Shown in pieces: positions 45,185 through 53,467 of a stretch of DNA of 64,000 nt. A program made the position numbers and the translations under genes. Position 1 is the first letter of the stretch. Every line of letters starts with the position of its first letter. The notes beneath the pieces are model-generated. The model did not search any database and was not told the origin of the DNA. It saw only the letters and a program-made list of their open reading frames with translations. Source of the stretch: CAZIKF01 sp964539825 (GTDB taxonomy: Bacteria > Muiribacteriota > UBA6191); NCBI GenBank assembly GCA_964539825.1, contig CAZIKF010000011.1:1-64000 (forward strand). The letters run 5' to 3'.

Positions 45185-46249
45185 TTAAGGTGTGAAAATC
45201 ACGCGTTTGTTAAGCTTATGATCAAGGGCTTCTGTCAGGGTTTCATTGATGGAACTCAGGGGTCGGAGTTCAATATTCTCAGTAACCTGAATTTTCCCAT
45301 CGATCACAGCTTGAATCACTTCGGGATAGAGAGCCGGGCGGCAGCCCCAGTTTCCAAAGACATCCGCATCAAAGGCCATGATATTACTCAGGCGAACTTC
45401 CAGTTTCGCCATGGTAAATCCGACAATACCAACACTTCCTGCAAAGGAAAGTAAAGCGAATGCGCTAGCTTGCCCTTCAGCGGTTCCACTGGTCTCAAAA
45501 ACCCTCCAACTATCCGGGGGAAGCTTATGTTCCTTCACCAGGGATCGTATACGCTTCTTTAGCTCCCGCTCATCCATGTTTCCTGAATTGATGGTGTAGC
45601 TGGCACCACATCGCTGTGCTGCTTTCAGTTTGTAATCATCCACATCCACTGCAATGACTGTCGCTCCAGCGTTGCGGGCATGCTGAACCATATAGTTTCC
45701 GATTCCGCCTACTCCGATGACAATGGCCAGATCTCCCTCACTCGTGTTACTTCTTAGAAGTGACTGGTACGGGGTTGTGATGGCATCGGCAACCACGCTT
45801 AGTTCTGGCAAACTGAGCGTACCAAGGTCCCCGGGCAGAGGACGGCAGAATCTGGAGGGAACAACCACGTGAGACGCGAATCCGCCGTTAAAATCGTTTC
45901 CAGGCATGAGTTGCGACTGACAGATGTTATCCCGAGATTTCAGGCAAAGTTGGCAGTCTCCACAGGGGAGTACAGCAGGAATCACGATGTTTTCATGGAG
46001 TAGTTCCCCGGACTCGGATCCCGCTGCGATGACTGTGCCGCTAATTTCATGGCCCAGAATCAAAGGGACTTTGCGGGTTTTGACCTGTCCCGAAAAGAAA
46101 GAAAGGTCGGTATGGCAGAGTCCGCAACCTGCTACCTTGACCAGAATTTCTCCTGCTTTAAGATCCTGCGCGCGTGATTGAAACTGAAAAAACTCAAGAG
46201 GCTGGTTGGGTTGGGTGAACAGGTACCCGAAAGAGTCAAAAGTTTCCAT
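45185..46249 (-). CDS. had: 6-Hydroxycyclohex-1-ene-1-carbonyl-CoA dehydrogenase
   Basis: The start is at the ATG 46249, with GGAGA five bases before it; the longer frame would begin inside the operator. The 354 residues form a zinc alcohol dehydrogenase: catalytic zinc ligands in VAGCGLCHTDLSFF and LGHEISG, structural zinc cysteines in CGDCQLCLKSRDNICQ, and the NAD fold VIGVGGIGNYMVQHA. It oxidises the 6-hydroxy group to the ketone that Oah cleaves. It is the first gene of the 23-kb aromatic cluster, behind a strong promoter with an overlapping palindrome. Confidence 0.92.
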   Translation of the reverse strand: METFDSFGYLFTQPNQPLEFFQFQSRAQDLKAGEILVKVAGCGLCHTDLSFFSGQVKTRKVPLILGHEISGTVIAAGSESGELLHENIVIPAVLPCGDCQLCLKSRDNICQSQLMPGNDFNGGFASHVVVPSRFCRPLPGDLGTLSLPELSVVADAITTPYQSLLRSNTSEGDLAIVIGVGGIGNYMVQHARNAGATVIAVDVDDYKLKAAQRCGASYTINSGNMDERELKKRIRSLVKEHKLPPDSWRVFETSGTAEGQASAFALLSFAGSVGIVGFTMAKLEVRLSNIMAFDADVFGNWGCRPALYPEVIQAVIDGKIQVTENIELRPLSSINETLTEALDHKLNKRVIFTP

Positions 46250-46261
46250 GATTCTCCAATC

Positions 46262-46277
46262 GAACGAACGTTCGTTC
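46262..46277. promoter_or_regulatory. Perfect 16-bp palindrome, probable TetR operator
   Basis: GAACGAACGTTCGTTC is identical to its reverse complement. It spans the predicted transcription start of the had promoter, so a bound repressor would block initiation. TetR regulators of CoA-linked pathways often bind such GAACG/CGTTC palindromes, and a tetR gene lies in the operon. Confidence 0.75.
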
Positions 46278-46283
46278 AATACA

Positions 46284-46313
46284 ATTATCACGGTATTAAG
46301 AGTTTAATGTCAA
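46284..46313 (-). promoter_or_regulatory. Sigma70 promoter for the aromatic cluster
   Basis: On the minus strand: -35 TTGACA at 46308-46313, 18-bp spacer, -10 GATAAT at 46284-46289. The predicted start falls at about 46277, within the palindrome, about 28 bases before the had ATG. Confidence 0.7.
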
Positions 46314-46406
46314 GAATTAGTTAATATGAGATTCCTAGAGATAAGGAATAGTCGCTGGAGTAGTCGTGAGCATCCTGGTCTCAGTGCTCGTAGGAGCCAT
46401 CCCTGA

Positions 46407-47834
46407 CTAGATACACTGACCCTGGGGATTATCAGGATTCGTATGGACCATCTTCTTAAGCCACTGAACTAACCAGGGTAAAGTAATCCCAATACTACCT
46501 GTGAAGAAGAGTAATCCTCCAAGGGAAGCCCATATGAATGTGGCGGGTTTGTAATTGAGTGAACTAGGTAGCATTCCTTGCGTAAACAAGTCATATGAGG
46601 ACGTTATTCCCTGCCACAAGAAGGTTACCCAAAGAACTAAAAGACCCAAATTGAGCAGCCATATAGAGACCAAGGTAATTTTACTCGCTTCGGAATTGAT
46701 ATGTTTACTACTCAAGTAGGATATTCCTGCAAGAATGGCCAGAGTATCAATCCCTATCATGGTTCCCATTGAATGGGCTAAGATCACGAAAGTTCCGTGA
46801 ATCAGGGCATTCAATGGGGGTATAGAAATTAAAAGACTTAAGATCAACTGCAGAAAAGTCCAGAAGGTGACCGAACACAGCAGCAAAGTTGTTACCTGGT
46901 GTTTCTTTGAATGCTTCATCAACCCGGGAATGGCAAGCAGGTCCAGAAGCACTTTCAGTAGAATGATTATCTCCAGCATACTAACCACAAAAGAGATCGA
47001 CTGCACCAGGTTACTTTGAGGAAGATGGTAAGTATGATGAGCGAAATTAGTAAAAGAGTTTAATGTCCCCAGAAAAAAGAGAGAAAAGGCTAGCTTGGAA
47101 TGGGCATAACTGGAGTCATTTGAAATCTTCCCCGAGATATAGATTAAACTTCCATAGACCACCAGATTCATGGAGCCAATCAAAGCTCCATAGGATTTCC
47201 ATTGAATTGCGATATCCCTTATTGGGCGGTTAAAAAAATAATCCAACAAGTAAAGATGGGCTTCTGCGAAAGTGAAAACAAAGAGAAACAGACCGGTGAA
47301 CCACATCCAGACGAAGACAGGCTGTTTTTTTATTCTAAAGCCCATGATTTGAAGAAAAGAATAGGCATAGAGAAGCCAGCCAGCCAGAATCAAGAATGAA
47401 ACCTCAGGCGTGAATGCAATGTACTCGCGACCCGTAAAATTTCCCTGACTTAAACAAAAACCAGTTAGAATTCCAGCCGATATCCAGAGCACAAGTTGGA
47501 CCCAGCAGCGATTCAAAATCGATATTTTCAGCTTTTCATCAACGCGTTGCCGCTTCAATACAGAAAACAAGAAGCTAAACACTACAGCCAGTCCGCCCGT
47601 GAAAATAAAGGTAATGGCGCAAAACGTATGCAAGGGTCTTAAAATTCGGAATTCAAGTCCCCACTGCTGCATCACGGTAAAGTGGCTGGAATAATGAGCT
47701 ATGGCCAGAAGTCCTAAACTCGTTGTCAGTAGGAATAGAATTAGTGAGAGAATGATAAAGGCACCGCTGAGTTTAAGCTGTCTTAGATCCGGGGAAGCCA
47801 AAATGCTGTTAGATTCCATCCTTACCTTAGTCAT
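46407..47834 (-). CDS. norB: NorB-type nitric oxide reductase, membrane subunit (heme-copper oxidase superfamily)
   Basis: About 475 residues with roughly twelve membrane helices. Numbering from the longest frame (start 47846), metal-ligand candidates are H73 (RPLHTFCA, low-spin heme), H197 (EAHLYLLD), H270/H271 (NFAHHTYHLP) for the non-heme iron, and H358 (LAHSMG) for the catalytic heme. With the cytochrome c subunit encoded just upstream it should reduce NO to N2O. The glutamate expected four residues after H197 is not there (LYLLD), and the usual HxH in the last motif reads HSM, so it may be a variant clade. Start is uncertain: ATGs at 47846, 47834 and 47819 all overlap or follow norC. Confidence 0.78.
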   Translation of the reverse strand: MTKVRMESNSILASPDLRQLKLSGAFIILSLILFLLTTSLGLLAIAHYSSHFTVMQQWGLEFRILRPLHTFCAITFIFTGGLAVVFSFLFSVLKRQRVDEKLKISILNRCWVQLVLWISAGILTGFCLSQGNFTGREYIAFTPEVSFLILAGWLLYAYSFLQIMGFRIKKQPVFVWMWFTGLFLFVFTFAEAHLYLLDYFFNRPIRDIAIQWKSYGALIGSMNLVVYGSLIYISGKISNDSSYAHSKLAFSLFFLGTLNSFTNFAHHTYHLPQSNLVQSISFVVSMLEIIILLKVLLDLLAIPGLMKHSKKHQVTTLLLCSVTFWTFLQLILSLLISIPPLNALIHGTFVILAHSMGTMIGIDTLAILAGISYLSSKHINSEASKITLVSIWLLNLGLLVLWVTFLWQGITSSYDLFTQGMLPSSLNYKPATFIWASLGGLLFFTGSIGITLPWLVQWLKKMVHTNPDNPQGQCI

Positions 47835-48294
47835 GAATTTTTCCATCCTCGCCCTGAAATGGAAATTGATACCACGGCAGACTTCCCTTTGGATGAACCA
47901 GGGTACCTTGACCTGTCTGGTTCATAGTTTTTAGGAATTCAATTATGGCCTGGCGCTCATTTTTCCTGAGTTTAAAAGAAGGCATCCTAGAACCACCTTT
48001 TTCCAGGTAATGGTGTAGAACAGGATCGGGAAGCCTTCGGGTTACATTTGTGAGATCCGGTCCCATAAACCCGCCCAATCCGTACAATTGATGACAGGAT
48101 CCGCAAGAGTTTTGACGCCACAGTTTTAAACCAAATCTGGCTTCAGAGTTTAAGGTAACAACCATACTTGAATTGGGAAAGTCACTATAAGCCAGGAAGC
48201 CTTGAACCAGGAAACAGAAACAGATCGAAGCAAAGATCCCGAGTTTCCAATAAGTGAAATCGTCGAGAGTGTTTTCTGAAGAAATATGGTTCAT
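47827..48294 (-). CDS. norC: NorC-type membrane-anchored cytochrome c
   Basis: 155 residues. One N-terminal membrane anchor (about 17-36) is followed by a class I cytochrome c domain with the heme motif CGSCH (64-68), then GLGGFMGPDLTNV and the axial methionine M104 in SRMPSF. This is the layout of NorC, the electron-donating subunit of cytochrome c-dependent NO reductase. The gene overlaps the norB start and precedes it, as in known norCB operons. I found no sigma54 or clear FNR-type site in the 126 bases upstream. Confidence 0.9.
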   Translation of the reverse strand: MNHISSENTLDDFTYWKLGIFASICFCFLVQGFLAYSDFPNSSMVVTLNSEARFGLKLWRQNSCGSCHQLYGLGGFMGPDLTNVTRRLPDPVLHHYLEKGGSRMPSFKLRKNERQAIIEFLKTMNQTGQGTLVHPKGSLPWYQFPFQGEDGKIHD

Positions 48295-48420
48295 AGATTG
48301 GGATTCTTGAAAGGGTACAAGAATGGGCTTAGTAAGGTGATTTTGGTAATTCTACCGAATTGCTACCAGAGAGTCTTCAATTAATCACCGGCATTTGGAA
48401 GTGATCATCTCTTGGAAATA

Positions 48421-49398
48421 CTACCGGGGTTTTGGAGGGGCGTGAAAATCGCGCTGCGCAACAAGTCCTTCTATGAGTCCGCAAAGGACTTTGTTTTTAC
48501 ATGCATGAATCCCGTGTTTTTCTGCGTACTCTTCAAATTTATGGTTAAGAAAGGGTATTTCCAAAGGCCTCCCAGCTTCAAAATCCATGAGCATAGAAGT
48601 TTTATGATGTCCGGCGCTGGATAGATAATCTATAGCGCACTGTTTGAAATTGGCTTCAAATAGAAAGCCTTCCGCCTTAGCGATGCGTAAAAACTCCCCC
48701 AGGAGATCATTGACCAATTCGCGGGTTTCAGAGACTTCCATGAGATCCTGCATAGTGGCCCCAGTAATAACGGAGACTGGCATCAGAGCAGCATTGAGTA
48801 TGCTTTTGCGCCAAACTTGTTTCTGATATTGCTGTGTGAATTCCGTCTTTAATCCGGATTTGCTGAGAAGTTCAGCCAGATACAGGCCTTTATCAACACC
48901 ATCCTTCCCACGGGTTCCCAGGAAATTTGGCGGATGAAAAAAACTCTGTTTCACGACTCCAGGCTCCAGAGTCATACCGGCAAAGTTCGGTGCGACGCGA
49001 AAAATGGTGTTCCTATCAAAGTGTCCGGCCAGGACTTCTTCACTGTCGATACCGTTTTGAACGCATACAAAGGTAGTGTTTGTCTCCCGAAATGGTTTAA
49101 GCGGTTCGATTAGCTTTGACAGGTCAATCGATTTGACGCATAAGAACAGAAACTCAATTTCTCTTTCTTGTAGAGATTCAAGAGACTGGAAAACTTCAAC
49201 TTCCTGGACATGGGTTTCGTCATCGAGATGGATTTTTAGTCCGCGTTGGCGAATGGTATCGACCAGATCCTGACGAATATCTACCAGTGTACAAGGATTT
49301 CCAGCTCGACTCAGATAACCACAGATAAGGGAGCCAACGGGACCAGCACCTACAATTGCTAACTGGGGATGGTTCAAGCTGCTCTCCTTTGAAGTCAT
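48421..49398 (-). CDS. Ketopantoate reductase (PanE/ApbA) family protein
   Basis: 325 residues. The NADP loop is LAIVGAGPVGSLICGYLSRA (about 13-32). LFLCVKSIDL (about 84-93) and the catalytic lysine region WRKSILNAALMPVSVITG (about 191-208) follow, as in 2-dehydropantoate 2-reductases. The expected reaction is reduction of ketopantoate to pantoate in CoA synthesis. The family has many paralogues of other function, and no pan genes are nearby, so the substrate remains open. It is upstream of norC on the same strand with a 126-base gap. Confidence 0.82.
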   Translation of the reverse strand: MTSKESSLNHPQLAIVGAGPVGSLICGYLSRAGNPCTLVDIRQDLVDTIRQRGLKIHLDDETHVQEVEVFQSLESLQEREIEFLFLCVKSIDLSKLIEPLKPFRETNTTFVCVQNGIDSEEVLAGHFDRNTIFRVAPNFAGMTLEPGVVKQSFFHPPNFLGTRGKDGVDKGLYLAELLSKSGLKTEFTQQYQKQVWRKSILNAALMPVSVITGATMQDLMEVSETRELVNDLLGEFLRIAKAEGFLFEANFKQCAIDYLSSAGHHKTSMLMDFEAGRPLEIPFLNHKFEEYAEKHGIHACKNKVLCGLIEGLVAQRDFHAPPKPR

Positions 49399-49464
49399 TT
49401 ATAATGAGCCCTTATTAAGGATAAACCTATAAAGAGATCTTGAAAACAACTTTAGGGAAAAATT

Positions 49465-51129
49465 TTAGCTGTAAATCCTTCCTTCATAGGGCTGAAGTTT
49501 ATCCAAAGGTCCATGGCAAGAATCGCGTTGGCTGGAAAAGACTAACTTGGTGTTGGCACCCAGAAGATCCCCTATAGGCATCTGAATTGCATTGAAATTG
49601 AGCACAATCAAACGTCTTTCCCCTCGGAGATAAGCGAAGACGCCAGGGAGCCTTGATTCCAGTCTTTGAAATTTACCCTCTATGAAAACAGGATCATTTT
49701 GTTTGATTTCGATGAGACTCCTATAGACATGCAGTGGAGATTTCAAATCTGTTTGGGCATTCTCTATATTTACATCCGGGTAGGAAGGGGATACTTTGAT
49801 CCAGGGTTTTCCATTCGTGAAGCCGGAGTTCTCGGAACAATTCCATTGCATAGGAGTCCTGGCATTGTCCCGACTTCGGTAGTGAATTCGTCGTAAAACC
49901 TCGCTGGGTCGGTCGCCCGATTCGACTGAATCCCTGTAATGGTTTAAGGTCCAGATGTCATGGTAATCCTCAATGGACTGATAGGCGACATTTCGCATCC
50001 CGATCTCTTGCCCCTGGTAGATATAGGGAGTTCCCTTCAAGGTTAGTAATAAGGTAGCTACCAATCCCGCCGCTTCATTCAGGAATTCCTCCTGTTTACA
50101 CATCCTTGAGATAAAGCGAGCCTGATCATGATTTTCCACGTATAGGCTGTTCCAGCCTCCGTATCTTTGCATTTGCTCCTGCCAATGCGAAAGAATGGAG
50201 AAAAATTGCTCAAATCGAAATACTGCCGGGTCCCAGATGCCTCCAGGACCATGGTCAACACACATGTGATCAAAGCCGAAAATCATGTTCAGTTCAGAGC
50301 GTTCCCTGGCACAGTAGAGGGCTGCAAGGTTTGAATCAATGCCAGGCGTTTCTCCTACTGACATGGACCCGAAGGGTGCGAATACTTCCTGGTGCAGTTC
50401 CTTGAGAAACTCATGAATCCTCGGGCCGCAGCTATAATGTTGATCCGGTGAGTGCAATAGCGAATCTGGTACGTCAGGAAAGCCTTTCTTCTTCGAGATT
50501 AAGTTGATCACGTCCAGCCGAAAACCATCAACTCCTCGCCTTGCCCAGGTTCGGCAGACCTCAAAGAGCTCTTCGCGGACCCTTGGATTTTCCCAATTCA
50601 AATCGGGTTGTTTCTCAGAGAAAAGATGTAGGTAAAACTCCCGACGCTCCTGGCACCATTTCCAGGCACTGCCGCCAAAGATCGAGGTCCAATTATTTGG
50701 AGGAATTGGTTTCTCTGTGGAATCTTCACCGATCGAGGGATGCCAGATATAGTAATCGGAATAGGAATTAGGGGGCTTCGAAGTCCTTGATTCTTGAAAC
50801 CATTGGTGTTCATCGGAGCTATGGTTAAGAACCATGTCAAGAATCAGACGGATACCCTCCGACTTGAGTTTAGCGGTTAGTTCCGCAAAGTCCTGCAGGT
50901 TTCCAAAATCGGGATGAATTCCTAAATAATCCGAGACATCATATCCATTATCGTCATTGGGGGATGGATAGATCGGACAAAGCCACAAGGTATTGATCCC
51001 AAGGCTCTTCAGGTAATCAACTTTTGAGTGAATTCCCTGCAAATCTCCAATCCCATCCCCATTGGAATCCATGAAACTTCGCGGGTAAACCTGGTAAACA
51101 ACAGCGCTCTTAAACCAATCCTTCATCAT
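49465..51129 (-). CDS. GH13 alpha-glucosidase / oligo-1,6-glucosidase
   Basis: 554 residues, the normal length for GH13 exo-acting alpha-glucosidases. The barrel motifs are VYQVYPRSFMDSNGDGIGDL (11-30), DMVLNHSSDEH (98-108), nucleophile D206 in GFRLDVINL, acid/base E260 in SVGETPG, and D335 in ENHDQAR. It has no signal peptide, so it acts in the cytoplasm on imported or stored maltose- or isomaltose-type oligosaccharides. Trehalose-6-phosphate hydrolase and sucrose isomerase relatives look similar. It lies five bases after the phosphate transporter gene. Confidence 0.9.
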   Translation of the reverse strand: MMKDWFKSAVVYQVYPRSFMDSNGDGIGDLQGIHSKVDYLKSLGINTLWLCPIYPSPNDDNGYDVSDYLGIHPDFGNLQDFAELTAKLKSEGIRLILDMVLNHSSDEHQWFQESRTSKPPNSYSDYYIWHPSIGEDSTEKPIPPNNWTSIFGGSAWKWCQERREFYLHLFSEKQPDLNWENPRVREELFEVCRTWARRGVDGFRLDVINLISKKKGFPDVPDSLLHSPDQHYSCGPRIHEFLKELHQEVFAPFGSMSVGETPGIDSNLAALYCARERSELNMIFGFDHMCVDHGPGGIWDPAVFRFEQFFSILSHWQEQMQRYGGWNSLYVENHDQARFISRMCKQEEFLNEAAGLVATLLLTLKGTPYIYQGQEIGMRNVAYQSIEDYHDIWTLNHYRDSVESGDRPSEVLRRIHYRSRDNARTPMQWNCSENSGFTNGKPWIKVSPSYPDVNIENAQTDLKSPLHVYRSLIEIKQNDPVFIEGKFQRLESRLPGVFAYLRGERRLIVLNFNAIQMPIGDLLGANTKLVFSSQRDSCHGPLDKLQPYEGRIYS

Positions 51130-51134
51130 ATTTT

Positions 51135-52238
51135 CTAGATCTTTAAAAGCCAGAAGAGGCTTGCGGAGAGAAGTGCCGCAACCGGAAGAGTCAAGAGCCA
51201 GCTTAGCAGAATTGTTTCTGAGACCTTACGATTGATTTGTGAGGTGCCAGTACCTATGCCCAGCAAAGCTCCTACAGAAATATGAGTAGTGGAAACCGGG
51301 AATCCATGCAGGCTTGCGGTGGTAACAAGTACCCCGGTGACCAGGTTGGCAGTCATGCCTTGTCCATGGTTCATGGTTGTGATTCGATGGCTCATTGTGT
51401 TGGCGACTGCTCTCGAATGCAGCAATCCTCCCAGGGCCATGGAGATGGCCACTAACATTAGCCCCTCTCCCTTAGAGAGGAAGGGTACGATTAGTAATAA
51501 CCCCATGATTTTTGGCGTGTCATTGAGTCCCCTTGCGAAGCTGACTACACCGGCACTGAGATAGTGACCGATGTCTAGCAGCTTTCGAAGGGGAATTCCT
51601 CCCATTTCCCGATCGATGAATTTTACACTCGGCTCTGGGTGTGTGGAGGATAAGGATGAGGGAAGTGTGTGTGGAAAAGCGGACCCTTTATTCGAGGCTC
51701 TAAGAGAATGAGTAGGTGTGATTGCCAGGGCGCTTTTAGGACCGAGGTTTTGTGAGGTTCGTACTTTTCGGAAAAGAAAGTAAATGAGTAAAGTAATCGC
51801 TGCGGCCAGAAATGGAGACGCGATGAGGGGATAGAAAAAAACCCACACGAGAGCATGAAGATTGATGTTCATGCCAGAACTTGCAATTCCAGCTCCGACC
51901 ATAGCTCCTACGAGGCTATGGGTCGTGGAGATGGGTCCTCCAAAGATAGTTGCTATCAGAACGGTCAGACCTGCGCCGCCGGCTATTGCAGCAGCGAACA
52001 TGGGATCTAGAATTAGTTGATCGGGAAGGAGGCCCTTTCCAGAGAAATTTTTCACCAGTTCCGAAGCTAGAAACAGAGACGTCAGAGAGCCTAAGAAAGT
52101 AGTAAATGTGCCATATAAAAGGGCATTTCGGTAGTTTACGGTCCCGCTGCCCAGGAGTGTGGCAACTCCCTTGAAGTTATCGTTGCTACCATTGGAGTAG
52201 GCCAGAAAAATAACGGCAAGTATGAGGAATATTTCCAT
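51135..52238 (-). CDS. pit: PiT-family inorganic phosphate transporter
   Basis: 367 residues with about ten membrane segments in two inverted halves, each with the PiT signature: FLAYSNGSNDNFKGVATLLGSG (about 12-33) and SFARGLNDTPKIMG (about 233-246). Paired GGPISTTHSLVGAM and GFPVSTTHISVGALLG repeats are also present. A polar cytoplasmic loop of about 50 residues (170-220) divides the halves. It imports phosphate or metal-phosphate with protons or sodium. No phoU-like DUF47 partner gene is adjacent. Confidence 0.9.
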   Translation of the reverse strand: MEIFLILAVIFLAYSNGSNDNFKGVATLLGSGTVNYRNALLYGTFTTFLGSLTSLFLASELVKNFSGKGLLPDQLILDPMFAAAIAGGAGLTVLIATIFGGPISTTHSLVGAMVGAGIASSGMNINLHALVWVFFYPLIASPFLAAAITLLIYFLFRKVRTSQNLGPKSALAITPTHSLRASNKGSAFPHTLPSSLSSTHPEPSVKFIDREMGGIPLRKLLDIGHYLSAGVVSFARGLNDTPKIMGLLLIVPFLSKGEGLMLVAISMALGGLLHSRAVANTMSHRITTMNHGQGMTANLVTGVLVTTASLHGFPVSTTHISVGALLGIGTGTSQINRKVSETILLSWLLTLPVAALLSASLFWLLKI

Positions 52239-52528
52239 CAGGAATTTTTGAGACCTTTAAATTGTTTCTTCGTATCATTGTACTCTACAAGCCTCCTGGA
52301 TTGTTTCGTGAGCCAAAATTCACAATCCTTACAAAAAGAATCCAGGCCGGCTAGCTTTCTGTCTGAAAGGCGTGGACTGAAATACAACACCAATGTAAGG
52401 ATTGGTCCATGAAGGCGACAAGAGAAAATAGCAGTCTCAAAGGAGTTAGGTTTTGAATCCGAGTTTAGGATTTTTGCAGCATGTGTGAAGCGGAGCATTT
52501 CATAGCCAATCAGAGAGCAGGAGGTCAG

Positions 52529-53173
52529 ATGGGATCTGTAATACCCACAGGTAACGGAGCCGTTGAGCAGGAAACAGAGAGACAAAATGCAACCGCGGAA
52601 GGAATGGATCCTGAACTCTGGGTGGAGGAATATGGGGATGATCTTTTTCGCTATGCGATCAGGAGGGTTTCCAATCGGACTGAAGCCGAAGATTTGGTAC
52701 AGGAAACCCTGATCGCGGCCTTGAAGGCACAGGAGAAATTTCGCTCCCAATCCACACCCAAAACCTGGCTGATCGGAATCTTGAAGCACAAGGTCATGGA
52801 TTATTATCGCAAGAAGGGGCGAGAACTTAATGTTCAGGATGTTGAAGAAGTTTGCCAGGTCTCAGATAAGTTGTTTGACCGTAAAGGAATGTTTCGTTCT
52901 CCAGGGAATGACTGGGGGGAGAATCCGGAAGCTTTGTTTGAACGCAAGGAATTCTGGGGAGTTTTAGGTGAATGCATCTCTAATTTGCCCGAAAGACTCC
53001 TGCCCGTATTTCAACTCAGAATGCTTCAAGACAGAAATACTGATGATGTTTGTGAGGAACTGGGAATCACCTCAAATAATATGTGGGTCATGCTTCATAG
53101 GGCACGACTTCGATTAAAGACCTGCTTGGATGCCAAATGGTTCTCCAGGGAAGAGGGGGGAAAGACATGTTAA
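52529..53173 (+). CDS. ECF-type RNA polymerase sigma factor
   Basis: The start is at the ATG 52529, with GGAGG five bases upstream; longer and shorter in-frame starts exist. About 214 residues. Region 2 is at about 28-95 (LFRYAIRRVSNRTEAEDLVQETLIAAL, KTWLIGILKHKVMDYYRK). Region 4 is at about 145-205 (LPERLLPVFQLRML, DVCEELGITSNNMWVMLHRARLRL). The C-terminal signature resembles sigma factors paired with small zinc-finger anti-sigmas. The stop overlaps the start of the next gene, which encodes that partner. The signal it responds to is not evident. Confidence 0.92.
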   Translation: MGSVIPTGNGAVEQETERQNATAEGMDPELWVEEYGDDLFRYAIRRVSNRTEAEDLVQETLIAALKAQEKFRSQSTPKTWLIGILKHKVMDYYRKKGRELNVQDVEEVCQVSDKLFDRKGMFRSPGNDWGENPEALFERKEFWGVLGECISNLPERLLPVFQLRMLQDRNTDDVCEELGITSNNMWVMLHRARLRLKTCLDAKWFSREEGGKTC

Positions 53174-53427
53174 GTTGTGAAGAAGTCGCCCGCCTGGTTT
53201 CCGAGTCCCTGGATCGTCATTTATCGCTATCTGAGAGAACCAAAATGAAAATTCATCACCTGGTGTGTTCGACCTGTAAGAAGCACCAGAAGCAGATCCT
53301 GTTTTTACAAAAGGCTCTGCAGCGATTTTGTTCAGATGACTCAGGAGTTGAGTTTAGTGAAGCTGATTTAAAGCTCAGTGAAGAGGGAAAGCTGAGAATT
53401 AAAGAGGCATTGAACAACGACTCCTGA
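53167..53427 (+). CDS. Small zinc-finger (zf-HC2) anti-sigma factor
   Basis: About 86 residues from the ATG 53167, which overlaps the stop of the sigma gene. The pattern C4 ... H31 ... C35-x2-C38 (LSCEEVARL, HHLVCSTCKKHQ) fits the anti-sigma zinc finger. There is no membrane segment, so it is a soluble anti-sigma, probably reporting a cytoplasmic signal such as redox stress or metal through its cysteines. A terminator overlaps its 3' end. Confidence 0.85.
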   Translation: MLSCEEVARLVSESLDRHLSLSERTKMKIHHLVCSTCKKHQKQILFLQKALQRFCSDDSGVEFSEADLKLSEEGKLRIKEALNNDS

Positions 53428-53452
53428 AGCCGGTCGGGAGTCTCTATTTTTT
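53419..53452 (+). terminator. Rho-independent terminator after the sigma/anti-sigma operon
   Basis: Stem GACTCC/GGAGTC (53419-53424 with 53437-53442) is followed by a T-rich tract, TATTTTTT. It overlaps the anti-sigma stop codon and ends the plus-strand operon before convergent hemN. Confidence 0.7.
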
Positions 53453-53467
53453 GCACTCAAGTCCCAG

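Noticed and set aside
48295..48420. Search for a sigma54 or FNR-type site in front of norC
   Set aside because: No GC-N10-CC spacing on the relevant strand and no TTGAT-N4-ATCAA; the inverted ATCAC...GTGAT has too wide a spacer to call.
52238..52789. A 183-residue minus-strand frame over the sigma factor start
   Set aside because: It runs antisense through the conserved sigma region 2, which is clearly the real gene; it also has no recognisable features.
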